A DNA stretch of 9,071 bases from CAMQVM01 sp044433405 (GTDB lineage Bacteria; Bacteroidota; Bacteroidia; Bacteroidales; Rikenellaceae): assembly GCA_044433405.1 (NCBI GenBank), contig JAWXTQ010000084.1, positions 1 to 9,071 on the forward strand, given 5' to 3'. Positions 6,371 through 9,071 of this stretch are shown one piece after another. The notes under the pieces are model-generated. The model was not told the DNA's origin. It saw nothing but the letters and a program-made list of their open reading frames with translations, and searched no databases. The position numbers and the translations under genes were made by a program. Within the stretch, counting starts at the first letter, position 1, and every line of letters starts with the position of its first letter.

Positions 6371-7534
6371 TTAGAAATTCAGCTCTACTTTGTATACGTT
6401 TGGTGTGCGAACTCCTGGGCTAATCTCTCCCGAAGGGATGATGATGTTGTCTTGGAATGTCACGGCTGTTGTAACTACTGGTAGTGCTATATCTAGGCTT
6501 GCAATCTCACTCCACTGGTTGGTGTGAGTGTTGTAGAGTAATACTGTCTTGTTGAAACCTGGGTGGTTTGTCTGTATGTTGCGTTGTTTAGCTTTTAGCT
6601 CAGCTTTTTCCTCTTCGTTCTCAGTTGCCTGAATTTGTTGCTCTAGGTTGTAGAGAGTGGTGAATATTTCGCCATCGTCGCCTCCTATTACAACTATCTC
6701 ATTGTCGCCTCTTGCTACAGCTGAGGTGTATACGCGATAGTGTGGTGCTTCGTTTGCTTTGATATCTCCTTTGCGACTCCAAGTGTCGTTTGTTGGAGAG
6801 TATTCCCATACATCACTGTAGAGTGTTAGCTCCTTGCCATTTGCGTCTCTACCACTGATGAGGTAGTGAGCTACTTCGCTGCCACTACTTTGAGCTACGA
6901 AAACTGCACCTGCACTTAGTGTCTTTGATGGTAGAGATGTTAGTTTATGCCACTGGTTTGTTGTTGTGGTGTATTTGTAAAGTGTGTTTTCGCGTTCAGT
7001 CGTACCATGGATGTATATGTCAACGCCATCTACCGATGCTGCCACTGGAGAGAATGCTGTAGGCATTGTGCCTTTATGATGGATAGAGATTGTGTCGTTT
7101 TCGCTCTTGATAACATAGTATTCTGCTGATTGAGAATCTGAAGTAGTACCTCCAAAGCAGTAAATGTTATTGTCGACGACACCTGTAATTCCGTGGGCAA
7201 TTCCTGCACCTGGAAATTTTACGTAATCAAGAAGTTCAACTTTATATCCACTATCGTCAACTTTGATAGAGTAGATGTCATTTAAAAACTGTTTTGCACC
7301 TCCATCCCAAGGAAATTTCTTTGAGAAGTTTGAGCCACCTGCAACAATAATTTGATTGTCAATTACTCCAATAAACGAACCTGCTACTCCAAAATTGCTC
7401 TCTCCTGCATTTAGCTCAGGAAGTGTAGCAATCATCTCTACACTTAGAGGTGGTTGTGTTTGTGTGTTTGTCTGACAACTATATAGCGTGGTAGCAAGTA
7501 GTGTAATTAATATAAATCTAAATAAATGGTTCAT
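6371..7534 (-). CDS. Kelch-propeller lipoprotein, cyclically permuted mutarotase (NanM-like)
   Basis: A 387-residue predicted lipoprotein. The signal peptide FRFILITLLATTLYSC ends in a lipobox with Cys20, and the following QTNTQTQPP looks like a linker. The rest is a beta-propeller of Kelch-type repeats with glycine pairs: IIVAGGSNF (62-70), IYCFGGT (124-130), IYIHGTT (173-179), YLISGRD (224-230), VVIGGDDG (281-288) and IIIPSGE (364-370), each with a following Trp/Tyr strand such as NQWHKL and NTWSRK-like segments. This fits the family of the E. coli sialic acid mutarotase NanM, which interconverts alpha and beta N-acetylneuraminate in the periplasm; Bacteroidota members are called cyclically permuted mutarotases. 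A charged Glu/Lys-rich insertion (about 296-325) interrupts the last part. It follows the symporter gene by 50 nt on the same strand, supporting a joint uptake role. The exact sugar is inferred. Confidence 0.85.
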   Translation of the reverse strand: MNHLFRFILITLLATTLYSCQTNTQTQPPLSVEMIATLPELNAGESNFGVAGSFIGVIDNQIIVAGGSNFSKKFPWDGGAKQFLNDIYSIKVDDSGYKVELLDYVKFPGAGIAHGITGVVDNNIYCFGGTTSDSQSAEYYVIKSENDTISIHHKGTMPTAFSPVAASVDGVDIYIHGTTERENTLYKYTTTTNQWHKLTSLPSKTLSAGAVFVAQSSGSEVAHYLISGRDANGKELTLYSDVWEYSPTNDTWSRKGDIKANEAPHYRVYTSAVARGDNEIVVIGGDDGEIFTTLYNLEQQIQATENEEEKAELKAKQRNIQTNHPGFNKTVLLYNTHTNQWSEIASLDIALPVVTTAVTFQDNIIIPSGEISPGVRTPNVYKVELNF

Positions 7535-7584
7535 GTGTAAATAATGATTAATGTCGATAATGTAAAGAGTATCTTTATTGTGGA

Positions 7585-9071
7585 TTAATTTGCCTTTTTA
7601 ATGGTTTTCCAAGTGTAGCCAGTAACGTCCTTCTCATTTTTGAAAACAAATGATAGTAGCCAGCTAAACACTACAGTAAGTAGAGTACCTGAGAAGCCGT
7701 ATAGTAAGAAAGATACTGGGGTGAAATTGCTAATAACAAATAGTGAAATATTGCCCAATATAAAACCTATTAAGACACTTTTGCTACCTATTCTAGGAAT
7801 AAATATACCAGCAAAGAATAGGGCTGCAATACCGCTTGATAGGAATCCTAAAATGAGATTGAAAAAGTCAAGAAGAGATAGGATGTTCCAACTAGCCATA
7901 AAGATAGCCAAAACAATACCGATGCTACCCATTGTAGCGCCTGAAATACGTGCTACGTTTAGTTCTCTTTTGTCGTCGCTGCTTTTTGCGAATCGGCGGT
8001 ATATGTCAACTGTGAAGGCTGTAGCTAGTGAGTTGACATTTGATGAAACGGTAGACATTGTAGCTGCAAAAATTGCGGCAATAATAAGTCCTGCAAAACC
8101 AATAGGAATCTCTGCCATAATAAAATAAGGGAAGATTGAATCGGTATTCTGCATTGTATAATCAAGGTTTTGTGGGTATGATTTGTAGAATGAGTATAGG
8201 CATGTTCCGATAAAGTAGAACACCACAGAGATTAATACACTCATGATACCATTAAGAAGGATACTTTTCTTAGCATCTTTTTCAGAGCTTGTGGTGATGT
8301 AACGCTGTATTGCTGTTTGGTCAGAGGTGTATGAGATAAGGTTGTTTGCTAATCCTCCAAGTAAGATAACCCAGAATGTAGCGCTAGTAAGCGAGAATGA
8401 GAAGTCAAACATTGTGAATTTTTCTTGTGAAATAGAGATGTCAACTAGTGTGTTGAAGCCTCCTGGAATGTTTGAAATTAAGAATATAACCGCAAATATT
8501 GCGCCACCCATAAGGATAGCTCCTTGTACAACATCACTCCATACAACCGCTTCAACTCCACCCATTGTGCAATAGATAAGCGTAATAACACCCATCATGA
8601 TAATACATAGGTTGATGTCGATACCAGTAACTACTGTTAAAGCTAGTGATGGAAGATATAGTGTTAGAGCAATACGCGTAATCATAAAGATAATGAATAG
8701 TGCACTGGCAATAAAGCGAGCTGCGTAATTGAATCTATTCTCTAGGTATTGATATGCTGTTGTTACGTTTAGTCTAATAAAGAATGGTAGATAATATCTC
8801 ATTACAGGGAAAGCCATAATAAGAATAGTTATAGCCATTGGGAAATATTTGAGGTCGGTGGCAAATGATTTTGCTGGAATTGCCATAAAGGTGATTGCAC
8901 TAAGCATTGTTGCAAATAGACTTATTGCTGCTGCCCACCAAGGAATACGTCCACCTCCTTTGAAAAAGTCGTCAGTGCTCTTGCTTCGTCTCATAAAATA
9001 CCATCCCATGCCTAACATGCCAAGTAGGTATAACACCAATACACTCCAATTTAATGCACCAAATGTAGATG
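7585..9071 (-). CDS. Sodium:solute symporter (SSS family), probably sialic acid transporter, 5' end missing
   Basis: The frame is open through the right edge of the window: ten codons (STFGALNWSV) precede the first possible in-frame TTG at 9037-9039, so the start lies outside. The visible 494 residues form a polytopic inner-membrane protein with about 12-13 hydrophobic helices. Family marks include DDFFKGGGRIPWWAAAISLF near the start, the SSS signature region GGVEAVVWSDVVQGAILMGG, and the AAIFAATMSTVSSNVNSLAT segment whose Ser/Thr residues correspond to the conserved sodium site of this family. It would import a sugar or acid with sodium. Pairing with the NanM-like lipoprotein, and the typical IPWWAA...ITFMAIPAKSFATD beginning known from sialic-acid-locus symporters of Bacteroidota, suggest N-acetylneuraminate, but SSS substrates are hard to assign from sequence alone. 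Only a few N-terminal residues are likely missing. Confidence 0.92.
   Translation of the reverse strand, partial: STFGALNWSVLVLYLLGMLGMGWYFMRRSKSTDDFFKGGGRIPWWAAAISLFATMLSAITFMAIPAKSFATDLKYFPMAITILIMAFPVMRYYLPFFIRLNVTTAYQYLENRFNYAARFIASALFIIFMITRIALTLYLPSLALTVVTGIDINLCIIMMGVITLIYCTMGGVEAVVWSDVVQGAILMGGAIFAVIFLISNIPGGFNTLVDISISQEKFTMFDFSFSLTSATFWVILLGGLANNLISYTSDQTAIQRYITTSSEKDAKKSILLNGIMSVLISVVFYFIGTCLYSFYKSYPQNLDYTMQNTDSIFPYFIMAEIPIGFAGLIIAAIFAATMSTVSSNVNSLATAFTVDIYRRFAKSSDDKRELNVARISGATMGSIGIVLAIFMASWNILSLLDFFNLILGFLSSGIAALFFAGIFIPRIGSKSVLIGFILGNISLFVISNFTPVSFLLYGFSGTLLTVVFSWLLSFVFKNEKDVTGYTWKTIKKAN

Noticed and set aside
7640..8128. 162-codon plus-strand open frame antisense to the symporter gene
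   Set aside because: It mirrors a hydrophobic membrane-protein gene, where long antisense frames are common, and has no domain-like pattern.

Overview
The window is AT-rich chromosomal DNA from a member of the Bacteroidota, most likely order Bacteroidales. Evidence for this is the Bacteroidota-type promoter boxes (TAnnTTTG) in front of genes, the near absence of Shine-Dalgarno sequences, a carbamoyl-phosphate synthase whose sequence style matches that of Bacteroides relatives, and the pairing of a lipoprotein Kelch mutarotase with a sodium:solute symporter. I cannot name the genus.

Layout, left to right. Positions 1-278 carry no complete gene but are dense in inverted repeats: a 13-bp terminator hairpin (51-87), a compound rod-like palindrome (158-237) with a T8 tract on its minus-strand side, and an abutting 21-base palindrome (238-258). 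Next, all on the minus strand, are a small SpoIIE/PP2C-type serine phosphatase (279-986), a 19-bp hairpin in the gap (1022-1066), carB (1088-4315) and carA (4322-5395, or up to 5413). The two car genes are 6 nt apart and form an operon for carbamoyl phosphate, which feeds pyrimidine and arginine synthesis. A short divergent promoter region (about 5430-5470) separates carA from a plus-strand SpoU/TrmH-family RNA methyltransferase (5480-6214). The two putative promoters there interleave, so they may exclude each other.

Positions 6215-6370, between convergent genes, hold a perfect 20-bp inverted repeat and a small UUCG-capped hairpin. The right side is a second minus-strand operon: an SSS-family sodium symporter (7585 to beyond the window edge) followed by a Kelch-propeller lipoprotein of the cyclically permuted mutarotase/NanM family (6371-7534). 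Together they suggest uptake of sialic acid: the mutarotase acts on the sugar outside the inner membrane and the symporter imports it. The lyase and epimerase expected in such a locus are not in the window.

Most of the coding content is recognisable housekeeping and scavenging metabolism. I found no convincing new multi-gene system. The points most worth a second look are the palindromic elements in the intergenic regions, the interleaved carA/methyltransferase promoters, and the isolated SpoIIE-type phosphatase.
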